DNA of 64,000 nt, taken from Nitrosomonas ureae. GTDB lineage: Bacteria; Pseudomonadota; Gammaproteobacteria; Burkholderiales; Nitrosomonadaceae. Positions within the stretch are counted from its first letter, which is position 1, and every line of letters begins with the position of its first letter. Under the pieces are notes generated by a model. The model was given only the letters and a program-made list of their open reading frames with translations. It made no database searches and was not told the origin of the DNA. The translations under genes and the position numbers were made by a program. The stretch lies in contig NZ_CP013341.1 in the NCBI RefSeq assembly GCF_001455205.1, positions 2,232,001-2,296,000 on the forward strand. The letters are read 5' to 3'. This document shows positions 52,191 through 59,810 of the stretch, piece after piece.

Positions 52191-52703
52191 ATGGATTTTT
52201 CTACTTTTCGTCTTGAGAAAGCAGGTTATCACCAGGCGCAAGCCATTAGCGATCTAATCAATCAGACCTATCGCGGAGAGATTGGATGGACTACGGAAGC
52301 TGCGATTATTCAGGGTGACAGAACCGATCGGCTGGAAATAGAAACTGCCATGAGGCACTCTGATGCCTGTTTCTTCGTTGCTTACCAAGCATTCATGTTG
52401 GTGTCATGTATTTATGTGGCAAAAGAAAAAGAGCAGGCATACATCGGTTTTTTCTCAGTTCATCCCAGCCTGCAGCAACAGGGGGTTGGCAAATATATGC
52501 TTGAATATGCAGAGGCTTTTGCTTATAACATAATGCAAGTGCGCAACTTTAGCATGTTCGTAGTGTCACAGCGCCGGGAATTGATCGCATTTTACCAACG
52601 TAGAGGCTACCGTTTGACTGGCCAAGTGAAAGCTTTCCCGTTTCATTTGGGCATACCGAAAGCTTCTAACCTGACAATTGATTATCTGGAAAAGGTTTTG
52701 TAA
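52191..52703 (+). CDS. GNAT-family N-acetyltransferase
   Basis: This 170-residue acetyltransferase has a clear acetyl-CoA binding motif (FFSVHPSLQQQGVGKYMLEY, about 84-103) with the Q-x-x-G-x-G type loop, and the C-terminal VVSQRRELIAFYQRRGY motif typical of GNAT enzymes. The acceptor substrate is unknown. It lies 43 bases after the SirB2 gene. Confidence 0.88.
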   Translation: MDFSTFRLEKAGYHQAQAISDLINQTYRGEIGWTTEAAIIQGDRTDRLEIETAMRHSDACFFVAYQAFMLVSCIYVAKEKEQAYIGFFSVHPSLQQQGVGKYMLEYAEAFAYNIMQVRNFSMFVVSQRRELIAFYQRRGYRLTGQVKAFPFHLGIPKASNLTIDYLEKVL

Positions 52704-52756
52704 GGTAGAACCCGATCCTTGCGGTTATTATTCAGCCAATCATAAGGAAACATGCC

Positions 52757-53737
52757 ATGTCAAAATTAAAATTTCTGATTACCTTATTGGTTCTTTCCAA
52801 CACTATACTGGCACATGCGGAATCCGCTAGTTATGGAGTTTGGCATAATGCAGCGTCGACATTGGAAAAACGCACGGAAATTGCAGCCGCTGCATTGGAC
52901 GGAAAAATTTACGCGGTGGGTGGATTCAGTCAGCCAAGCCTGAGCAATGTACTGGATTTCGCCGTCAGTCGCATGGTGGAAGTCTATGATCCCGCTACAG
53001 ATACCTGGACTGAAACAACGCCGCTGCCAGAGGGCCGGCATCATGCCGGAATTGCCGCTCTAGATGGCTATTTATATGTGATTGGCGGCTTTACTAAAGG
53101 CGGTTTATCGGTGTGGCGCGCAGCTGCCACCCTATATCAATTTAATCCGGTTAATCAAACCTGGCGCGAACTGAAACCAATGCCTACTGCGCGTGGCGCA
53201 TTAGGTGTGACGGTATATCAAGGTCACCTCTATGCCATTGGCGGGTACGACGGCGATAACAACTCCGCGGCTGTAGAAGTGTTTGATCCGCAAACCAACA
53301 TTTGGACTTCTGTCGCAGCCATGCCGACAGCACGTGATCATTTGGCGGTTGTGACTGCGAGCGATAAAATTTATGCCATTGGTGGACGCCCAAGCCTGAA
53401 TTATCGCAAGAATATGGATGTAGTCGAAGCCTATGATTCCGCTACGAATCAATGGCACTCGCGCGCCAAGTTACCGACCGCACGAAGCGGCATTGCTGCT
53501 GGGGTGATAGACGGACGCATTTACGTGGTGGGGGGTGAATCCGGTGAAGGCACGTTCAATACGCATGAAATGTACTTGCCGGACGAGGATCGTTGGGTTG
53601 TATTGCCACCCATGCCGACAGCCCGCCATGGTTTAGGCGCAGCTGTAGTCAATGGCCGGTTACATGTCATCAGCGGCGGTTTGACGCCTGGGGCATCGTT
53701 CAGTCAAGTACACGAAGTATTTACACCCACTCGTTAA
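52757..53737 (+). CDS. Secreted kelch-repeat beta-propeller protein
   Basis: This 326-residue protein has a signal peptide (cleavage after AHA, about residue 21). Six kelch repeats are visible (IYAVGGFSQ, LYVIGGFTK, LYAIGGYDG, IYAIGGRPS, IYVVGGESG and LHVISGGLT), making one six-bladed propeller. It is probably periplasmic or extracellular. Kelch propellers bind carbohydrates, proteins or small molecules (as in sialic acid mutarotase NanM), but no catalytic signature could be confirmed. AAGGAAACATGCC precedes the ATG. Confidence 0.9.
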   Translation: MSKLKFLITLLVLSNTILAHAESASYGVWHNAASTLEKRTEIAAAALDGKIYAVGGFSQPSLSNVLDFAVSRMVEVYDPATDTWTETTPLPEGRHHAGIAALDGYLYVIGGFTKGGLSVWRAAATLYQFNPVNQTWRELKPMPTARGALGVTVYQGHLYAIGGYDGDNNSAAVEVFDPQTNIWTSVAAMPTARDHLAVVTASDKIYAIGGRPSLNYRKNMDVVEAYDSATNQWHSRAKLPTARSGIAAGVIDGRIYVVGGESGEGTFNTHEMYLPDEDRWVVLPPMPTARHGLGAAVVNGRLHVISGGLTPGASFSQVHEVFTPTR

Positions 53738-53940
53738 TCCCGGTTATCTCTGTAATAAAATTCTCATTGGCAAGCGTATGACTATAGCTCTGTTATAAAT
53801 AATTTAACCTATTGATTAATGACAATTTTATTGTAAATAGGAAGTGCTTGACAGAACATTGGATTGCCAGTATGGTATTTTATTGTAAAGGTGCTGATTT
53901 TTAGGGAAGTGGAAAGCGGTAAGTTTTCATAATTATTGAC

Positions 53941-53972
53941 TTCCTTCCTTCCTTCCTTCCTTCCTTCCTTCC
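53941..53972. repeat. Tetranucleotide repeat, TTCC x 8
   Basis: Eight perfect tandem copies of TTCC end 116 bases upstream of the PEP-CTERM/HAF gene start. The length of this tract makes it prone to slippage during replication. Confidence 0.95.
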
Positions 53973-54088
53973 GAATGAGTGCTTTTGCAGCACAGAATGA
54001 TTGCTGCACTATGGCGGTGTATCGGTAAGTGTCCATAGCACCCGCTATCATTCATATTACAACTATAAAATAACTCTAGAGCGATATC

Positions 54089-55273
54089 ATGAACATGAAA
54101 TATTTGAAATTCAAACGTACAGCAATTGTTTTTGCCGCAGTTTATGCAATCTCAGTGCCCGCACTGGGCTATGCGGATTGGTCATTAACTAAATTAGGTA
54201 CACTGGGTGGTGTAAGCAGCTATGCAGATGCGCTCAATGATCTCGGGCAAGTGGCGGGATCTTCAGAATTTGTGCCTGGAGGTAAAGATCGTGCGGCTCA
54301 TGCTTTTATAACCGGTCCCGATGGGATCGGGATGGCTGATTTGGGGGCAATAAGAAGATTTTCTTTTGCTGAAGATATTAATGAATTGGGGCAGGTGGTG
54401 GGAGCTACTACTGTTGACAGAATTTCTGGATTTCAACATGCTTTTATTACCGGTTTAAATGGTGTCGGCTTGATTGACTTGGGTACTTTAGGGGGTGGTA
54501 ATAGCCGTGCTTTTGGCATCAACGATTCAGGACAGGTAGTGGGAAGATCAGAAATTACGCTAGGAAGTAATACGTCACATGCTTTCATTACCGGTCCTAA
54601 TGGTGCCGGAATGACTGATTTGGGCACTCTAAGTACACTAACCGGCCGGTTTAGTGAAGCTAATGCTATTAATAATTCCGGGCGGGTAGTGGGGAGGTCT
54701 CATACCGATGAGGGTTATTTTCATGCTTTTATTACGGGCGCAAATGGCGTGGGTATGACCGATCTGGCATCATCCCTTGGATTAGAATCGGAATCGAATA
54801 GTGTCGCCTTCGATATCAACAATTCCGGGCAGGTGGTTGGATCGTTTGATGTTTCACCCCAAAATACACATGGTTTTGTTACAGGACCCGATGGTGTGGG
54901 AATGATCGATCTAAGTACTACTTTTTTTGATGGAAGGGAAAGCAGTGCCTTGAGTATTAACGATGCTGGAGACGTGTTGGTAAGTGTCGAAATCGAGACC
55001 AATGTTTTTCATAGTTTTCTTTATAGAGATGGGACGATGATAGATCTTAATTTATTAGATGCTGTTGTTACATCGGGATTTAAAACTGTCGGCTTTACCG
55101 ATATCAATAATAATGGGCAAATTGTTGGAACGGGTGTATATAATGTATTCGTACCGTCCAGTTCTGAAGCATTTCTGCTATCCCCAGTACCCGAACCTGA
55201 AGTCTATACCATGCTTTTGGCTGGTTTGGGCCTAATCGGATTCATGATGCGGCGAAGAGCGGCTGGCGTGTAG
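54089..55273 (+). CDS. PEP-CTERM protein with HAF repeats
   Basis: This 394-residue exported protein has a signal peptide (about 1-30, cleavage after GYA). At least seven HAF-type repeats follow, each with HAFITG, a GxGMxDLG segment and INxxGQVVG (for example GINDSGQVVGRSE). The C-terminal anchor is PVPEPEVYTMLLAGLGLIGF with basic MRRRAAGV. Exosortase should process it to the cell surface or matrix. A TTCC tract lies 116 bases upstream, so expression might vary between cells. A strong terminator follows. Confidence 0.93.
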   Translation: MNMKYLKFKRTAIVFAAVYAISVPALGYADWSLTKLGTLGGVSSYADALNDLGQVAGSSEFVPGGKDRAAHAFITGPDGIGMADLGAIRRFSFAEDINELGQVVGATTVDRISGFQHAFITGLNGVGLIDLGTLGGGNSRAFGINDSGQVVGRSEITLGSNTSHAFITGPNGAGMTDLGTLSTLTGRFSEANAINNSGRVVGRSHTDEGYFHAFITGANGVGMTDLASSLGLESESNSVAFDINNSGQVVGSFDVSPQNTHGFVTGPDGVGMIDLSTTFFDGRESSALSINDAGDVLVSVEIETNVFHSFLYRDGTMIDLNLLDAVVTSGFKTVGFTDINNNGQIVGTGVYNVFVPSSSEAFLLSPVPEPEVYTMLLAGLGLIGFMMRRRAAGV

Positions 55274-55292
55274 ATTTGCATGATGTGAATTT

Positions 55293-55325
55293 GAAACGGG
55301 AGCTTGGGCTCCCGTTTCATTTTCT
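55293..55325 (+). terminator. Intrinsic terminator after the PEP-CTERM/HAF gene
   Basis: An 11-bp perfect stem (GAAACGGGAGC / GCTCCCGTTTC) with a 4-base loop is followed by ATTTT. It lies 20 bases after the stop codon. The convergent REC-EAL gene ends on the far side. Confidence 0.8.
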
Positions 55326-55452
55326 GAAGACGCCCGCTCAACTATGAATCGGAGAATTGCTGCTGAGACATTATGCAGGATTTAATTTATTCCAAGGTTA
55401 TACTGCTAATCTAATTGTCTTGAGAATAATCTTGAATTACCAATGGGTTCAA

Positions 55453-56679
55453 CTATTCCGGTGCGACGATCAATTCGGTATGTACCTTGTTTTGCCATTC
55501 GTTCATCCAGAGGAGGAAGTCATCAGGCAACAACGGTCCGGAAATAAAATTACCTTGAGCCATATCACAGCCTGTCTCTCTCAACAATTCCCAATCGTTA
55601 CGATCTTCGACGCCTTCCGCTACAATATCCATGCCCAGTTGCTTGCCCATTGACAAACTAGCGTCGTAAATGGCGCGCAATGTATCATCTTCACGGGCTC
55701 GGTGCACAAAGCCCTGGTCGATTTTAAGTTCATTGAAAGGAATGTCGCGTAATTGCGCTAATGATGAATGTCCGGTACCAAAATCGTCAATCGACAAATG
55801 AAATCTTTTTAGACGTAGCCGTGTCAGGATTTCCAGCGGTATGCGCGTATCGGTTCCCATTAGCTGACTCTCTGTCACTTCGAGTACGATTTTTTGTGGC
55901 GGGAGTCCGTTGTCATTCACCAGATTAACAACGAAATCCTGGAAATCCAGTGAGGCCAGGTTATCCATCGAAACATTAATTCCAATCCGTAATGACAGTC
56001 CGTTTTGATCCCACTGCTTGGCTTGAGCTATGGCTTGTTGCAAAACCTGGTGCGTCAAATCATCTATTAAATTATTTTCTTCTGCGATGTGGATGAACCG
56101 ATCAGGCAAAATGATCCCCTCTTTCGGATGATGCCAGCGGACTAATGTTTCCGCGCCGATAACATCGCCCGTTGCTACCGATACCTTCGGTTGGTAATAA
56201 TTGACTAATTCATGATGAGCAAGAGCAGATTGAATATCCGCGGCAGTATAAATTTTCTGGATGGGGAGCTGCCCGTCCGAAGAATCAGGTTCCCATTGTT
56301 GCAATATTTCAGATAATTTTTCAGGATTTACAGGCTTGAGGAGGTAACCCAGCATGGATATCTTGTGTGCATGAACCAGCCTCTCGGCGGTTTTCAGCAT
56401 GCGTTCGTCTTCGCCGCTTACTAGAATCAACTTACCATGATACTGTCGATCTACCAGATAACGCACAAACTCGATACCATCCATATCAGGCATGTTCAAA
56501 TCGAGTAAAATCAAATCCGGACGGGTGTCGATGTGATCGATTTTTCTCAGAGCATCCGAACCGTTATCGCAAGTGATGACGGAAGTATAACCTAGCTTGG
56601 CAAGCATGCGTGTCAGAAGTTTGAGCATGAAGGTGTCGTCATCGAGGATCATTATTTTGACGTTGGATGCGCTAACCAT
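55453..56679 (-). CDS. Response regulator with EAL domain (c-di-GMP phosphodiesterase)
   Basis: This 408-residue protein has a receiver domain (residues 8-125; acceptor D60 in LILLDLNMPDMDG, K in LLKPVNP) and an EAL domain (about 150-395). The EAL signature reads ETLVRW, with the active Glu kept. Other catalytic elements are intact: GINVSMDN, EVTES, DDFGTG, KIDQ, EGVED and AQG. It probably hydrolyses c-di-GMP, in the style of RocR or PvrR, gated by phosphorylation. No partner kinase gene is adjacent. Confidence 0.93.
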   Translation of the reverse strand: MVSASNVKIMILDDDTFMLKLLTRMLAKLGYTSVITCDNGSDALRKIDHIDTRPDLILLDLNMPDMDGIEFVRYLVDRQYHGKLILVSGEDERMLKTAERLVHAHKISMLGYLLKPVNPEKLSEILQQWEPDSSDGQLPIQKIYTAADIQSALAHHELVNYYQPKVSVATGDVIGAETLVRWHHPKEGIILPDRFIHIAEENNLIDDLTHQVLQQAIAQAKQWDQNGLSLRIGINVSMDNLASLDFQDFVVNLVNDNGLPPQKIVLEVTESQLMGTDTRIPLEILTRLRLKRFHLSIDDFGTGHSSLAQLRDIPFNELKIDQGFVHRAREDDTLRAIYDASLSMGKQLGMDIVAEGVEDRNDWELLRETGCDMAQGNFISGPLLPDDFLLWMNEWQNKVHTELIVAPE

Positions 56680-56840
56680 GACTTGCCTTTATTATTTTAT
56701 AAAGTTGAAAGAGGTGCAAAATTACTTACTACATTAATGTACGATCATACACTGTGTCATAAAAAAAATGATAATAATCACTTTTACCGATATGCCATAA
56801 ATTGAGAAACTCCTTATATCAGCTGCATCATGTTGATTGT

Positions 56841-57296
56841 TTAACGTACTTGATATCCCATAACTCTGATGATTTCCCACTTGAAATCATGCACATGAAC
56901 ATCATCACCTGTAAGCGGCATGGAAAGGGCGCCTTTCGTCATTGGCGGTAACTCCAGATTGATTTGATGTTGCTTCGCTTCGTGAGACATATTTGCATGC
57001 ATGTGCATCTGGTGATGATCATGGATCGGAATCATGCTGACAACCAGTTGTGTCACATGATAATGATCATTGCCATTGTAGATGGTGCCGCTAAAAATTC
57101 CCCAACCGAATCCTGCGTCAATTTTGAGTTGTTGAATCGCTTCAGCGGGTAATTCGATCAGATTTGGGTATTGCGCATCGGATTGTTGGCAGCAATCTGA
57201 AGCAGTAAGAGATTCGTTAGTCAATGCAGGGGGCGAAACAATCATTAACATTATAATCAATAGAAGAAGTCCCATTGATTGTGATAGATTAGTCAT
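56841..57296 (-). CDS. His/Met-rich periplasmic protein
   Basis: This 151-residue protein has a signal peptide (about 1-27). The mature part has two Cys (DCCQQS) and a striking HDHHQMHMHANMSHE cluster (about 94-108), with further HVHDF near the end. Such Met/His clusters bind copper, nickel or zinc, so a periplasmic metal-binding role is likely but unproven. No family is recognised. It stands alone, and a weak ribosome binding site precedes the ATG. Confidence 0.7.
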   Translation of the reverse strand: MTNLSQSMGLLLLIIMLMIVSPPALTNESLTASDCCQQSDAQYPNLIELPAEAIQQLKIDAGFGWGIFSGTIYNGNDHYHVTQLVVSMIPIHDHHQMHMHANMSHEAKQHQINLELPPMTKGALSMPLTGDDVHVHDFKWEIIRVMGYQVR

Positions 57297-57511
57297 TCAA
57301 TATCCTTAACAGAGAAGCAGTTTAAATAGTATCTGAGAGGGATTATAAATCAATGAACATATTTTTATTGGCCAAGAGGTAGTTAGCTGATCGAATTCAT
57401 ATAAAAATTAATGTCTGTGCATCTTAAAAAAATGAATATTTCTGGGTGCCGGATAATCAGATGCTTCAAAATATTTATTGAAGTTTTAATCCATTCATTC
57501 TGGAGGCGTTC

Positions 57512-58171
57512 ATGAATCAGAAAATACTCTCGATCATGCTGGTAGTGTCTTTATTGGCGGGGTGTGCATCGATACCTTCTGAGGCTCCGGAACTTTCGGC
57601 GCAGCTCGGTACCCGGATTTCTTCGTTGGAAGCAGCACACGTTAGGCTTCTGCAAGAGTTTTTTCGTGATAAAAGGCTGCGCGTCGATGATTTTGTACAA
57701 GAAGTATGGGTGCCGATATTTGCCCAGGAATTTTTCAGTGACCCCAAAGTCGATGCAACTTGGAAGCAAGTTGTTCAGTCGCAAGATGCAAGGGATCGCC
57801 TAACCTTTATTACGCTCGTCGGACCTAAACTTCAAGTGAAAATTAATCAAAAGCGTGTTGAACTAATTCAACCGCTGGATGAGCTTGAAGCGGCGATACG
57901 AAGCAAACTTAAATCGGAGTATGATCAGGCGCGAGCGATTAATAATTCTCTGACTGCTTTTCTGCAATCCGCATCAAAAGTCGAGGAAAACAGAAAACGT
58001 TACCTCGATATGATCGGTGTGACAAGCACGGATGTCGATAAATTCGTCAACCAAACCGATCAAGCCGTATCTGAGTTGGTTGTTGCTGCACGTAGTATCG
58101 AAGATCGTGTGCAAGATGCGGAGAAATATCGCGAAAAGATCAAAATTATTCTTGATAAACTGCGTAGATGA
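57512..58171 (+). CDS. Helical lipoprotein of unknown function
   Basis: This 219-residue lipoprotein has lipobox LAGC (Cys18). The mature part is almost entirely charged helix and is probably coiled coil (EEVWVPIFAQEFFSD-type segments, then VASKVEENRKRYLDM). CATTCTGGAGGCGTTC gives a strong ribosome binding site. A 95-residue soluble protein gene starts 6 bases after its stop, so the pair is coupled. No family is recognised. Confidence 0.72.
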   Translation: MNQKILSIMLVVSLLAGCASIPSEAPELSAQLGTRISSLEAAHVRLLQEFFRDKRLRVDDFVQEVWVPIFAQEFFSDPKVDATWKQVVQSQDARDRLTFITLVGPKLQVKINQKRVELIQPLDELEAAIRSKLKSEYDQARAINNSLTAFLQSASKVEENRKRYLDMIGVTSTDVDKFVNQTDQAVSELVVAARSIEDRVQDAEKYREKIKIILDKLRR

Positions 58172-58177
58172 GGTGTA

Positions 58178-58465
58178 ATGATGACAATTGATTGGGATAA
58201 ATTTCAAGCGGAATTGGATCAGGTCATTTATGAAGCGGGAAATAGAACGGATAATAAGCTTGCGGGAAAGATTTCAGTAATTACGCGCTTATCGGACGAT
58301 GAAATTGAGAAACTTTTTCCAGACCCGGCTGAAGTCAAGAAGCTTGCGGCGTTGATGGAAATCATTAAGCGTTCTGGTGATCAGAACGAAAAAATCAATA
58401 AAATTGTTAATAATGCCGATGAGTTTGGCGGGATTATTCTCAAGTTGCTTACCAAGTTTGTGTAG
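58178..58465 (+). CDS. Small helical protein coupled to the lipoprotein gene
   Basis: This 95-residue protein is helical and charged, with no signal or membrane segment (IDWDKFQAELDQVIYEAGN, and later INKIVNNADEFGGII). GATGAGGTGTA precedes the ATG, and ATG-ATG permits a start at 58178 or 58181. Its tight spacing with the upstream lipoprotein gene implies co-expression, perhaps as partners across the membrane. Confidence 0.65.
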   Translation: MMTIDWDKFQAELDQVIYEAGNRTDNKLAGKISVITRLSDDEIEKLFPDPAEVKKLAALMEIIKRSGDQNEKINKIVNNADEFGGIILKLLTKFV

Positions 58466-58660
58466 CAGCAATATTCTATATCCGGTACGTATTGGGTTGT
58501 GCAGCGCTGGCTATAACGATTCACCTTGCTTTATGAAAGTTATTCTTTGTCGCTGCTGATTTGCAAACCGACTTACGACGGATATTGCTTGCATCAGAAG
58601 AATGTCGGATAAAAACAAAGCTTTTTCTCAATGAGTTACTAAGGTAGTGAATGTATCCCG

Positions 58661-58690
58661 TTAATAAAGCTATCGGGATAGCTTTATTAA
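58661..58690. promoter_or_regulatory. Perfect 14-bp palindrome upstream of the tetR promoter
   Basis: TTAATAAAGCTATC-GG-GATAGCTTTATTAA forms a 14-bp inverted repeat that ends immediately before the TTGACA box of the tetR gene. It may terminate transcription from the left, or bind a regulator. Confidence 0.55.
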
Positions 58691-58719
58691 TTGACATATG
58701 AGACAACTGGTCGTATTAT
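58691..58719 (+). promoter_or_regulatory. Sigma-70 promoter of the tetR gene with embedded operator
   Basis: TTGACA (58691-58696) and TATTAT (58714-58719) are spaced by 17 bases, a near-consensus promoter. An operator-like sequence (58701-58716) overlaps the spacer and the -10 box. Expected initiation lies at about 58726, the start codon itself, so the mRNA would be leaderless. Confidence 0.75.
58701..58716. promoter_or_regulatory. Probable TetR operator 1
   Basis: AGACAACTGGTCGTAT matches operator 2 (59341-59356) at 13 of 16 positions on the same strand, with the core ACTGGTC shared. It sits between the -35 and -10 boxes, where a bound repressor would block RNA polymerase. Confidence 0.65.
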
Positions 58720-58725
58720 ATCCAG

Positions 58726-59322
58726 ATGTCAAAATCAACCAAAAAAGAATTTAATCGCGAGAGCCTGCTGAATCAGGGAGTAACCCTATTTATGGGGCAA
58801 GGTTATCATGGTACCGGATTACAGGAAATTCTCGATGCAGTGCGCGTTCCTAAGGGTTCCTTTTATAATTATTTTGACAGCAAAGAAGATTTCGGGGCTG
58901 ATGTTATCCAGCATTATATCGGTCCATTTATTACGCAATTAGCCGGACATTTGGATAATTCTGATACGGATGCGCTCGGCGCAATTCGAGGTTATTTCGA
59001 TGAACTCATTGTAGAGCTTGAGAAAAATGAGTTTAAGGGGGGGTGTCTTTTAGGCAATCTGATGGGCGAATTGGGGGATACCAGCCAAGTGTGTCAGAAA
59101 TCTCTTCAAGCAGCAGTCAGACGTTATCGGCAATTGCTGCAGCTTGGATTAGAGAAAGCGCAACAGCAAGGAACGGTAAGATCGGATAAATCGGCTGAAG
59201 AAATGGCTGACTTGCTGATAAATGCCTGGCAGGGTGCTTTATTGCGAATGAAAATAGAAAAATCATCTGCCCCGGTTAAGCAATGTTGTCATAATTTACT
59301 AGGAGATTATTTTATGCCTTAA
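58726..59322 (+). CDS. TetR/AcrR-family transcriptional repressor (AcuR/NemR-like)
   Basis: This 198-residue regulator has an N-terminal helix-turn-helix (LLNQGVTLFMGQGYHGTGLQ and VRVPKGSFYNYFDSKEDFG, about 15-60). Its C-terminal ligand domain resembles the TetR_C_6 group (GGCLLGNLMGELGD), which includes sensors of reactive small molecules. The ATG follows the -10 box directly, so it should be translated from a leaderless mRNA. It probably represses itself and the DUF4242 gene at 59383 through matching operators. Confidence 0.9.
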   Translation: MSKSTKKEFNRESLLNQGVTLFMGQGYHGTGLQEILDAVRVPKGSFYNYFDSKEDFGADVIQHYIGPFITQLAGHLDNSDTDALGAIRGYFDELIVELEKNEFKGGCLLGNLMGELGDTSQVCQKSLQAAVRRYRQLLQLGLEKAQQQGTVRSDKSAEEMADLLINAWQGALLRMKIEKSSAPVKQCCHNLLGDYFMP

Positions 59323-59340
59323 TTTTTTTATCAATATTAA

Positions 59341-59356
59341 ATACGACTGGTCATAT
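59341..59356. promoter_or_regulatory. Probable TetR operator 2, upstream of the DUF4242 gene
   Basis: ATACGACTGGTCATAT is a near-perfect palindrome (ATA-GAC/GTC-TAT) and matches operator 1 at 13 of 16 positions. It ends 26 bases before the DUF4242 start codon. No convincing -35 box is seen, so the promoter may be activated or weak. Confidence 0.65.
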
Positions 59357-59382
59357 TTTTAATCAATTTTATTGGAGGCGTT

Positions 59383-59655
59383 ATGCCAAAATATATAATA
59401 GAACGTGAAATTCCTGGAGCAGGTGCATTAACACCTCAGGATTTGCAAGCTATTTCTCAGAAATCATGCGGTGTATTGAGTAATATGGGGCCACGGGTTC
59501 AATGGCTGGAAAGCTATGTGACGGATGATAAGGTCTATTGCATCTACATTGCGCCTGATGAAGCTGCCGTCAGAGCACATGCTGAGCAAGGCGAGTTTCC
59601 AGCCAACCGTGTTTCTCGAATCAAAACTGTGATCGATCCTACTACTGCCGAGTAG
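59383..59655 (+). CDS. DUF4242 (SCO4226-like) small protein
   Basis: This 90-residue protein matches DUF4242: it opens MPKYIIEREIPGAGALTPQ and has WLESYVTDDKVYCIYIAPDE in the middle (about 44-64). The family includes a nickel-binding ferredoxin-like protein (SCO4226) and others of unknown function. ATTGGAGGCGTT is a strong ribosome binding site. It is probably a target of the divergently placed TetR operator, so it may help in handling the signal that TetR senses. Confidence 0.83.
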   Translation: MPKYIIEREIPGAGALTPQDLQAISQKSCGVLSNMGPRVQWLESYVTDDKVYCIYIAPDEAAVRAHAEQGEFPANRVSRIKTVIDPTTAE

Positions 59656-59810
59656 AATAAGTAAATGAGGATGGTTTGTAAGATCGAGTGTTTCCATGGC
59701 ATTGTTAATGCCGTATAGAAATTAACTCTATAAATTCTATATTTCGGTACGTGAAAAGTAAGTGACCATAGTCATTTAACAATGCCAATTTATTTTAGGA
59801 GGAATATCCC

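Noticed and set aside
53941..53972. TTCC tract considered as a CRISPR-type array
   Set aside because: The copies are contiguous 4-base units without spacers; it is a simple sequence repeat.
53809..54051. 80-codon minus-strand frame across the TTCC tract
   Set aside because: Its repeated Lys-Glu-Gly-Arg residues are a translation of the simple repeat, not a protein domain.
55357..55653. 98-codon plus-strand frame opposite the REC-EAL gene
   Set aside because: It overlaps the C-terminus of an intact EAL domain and has no ribosome binding site.
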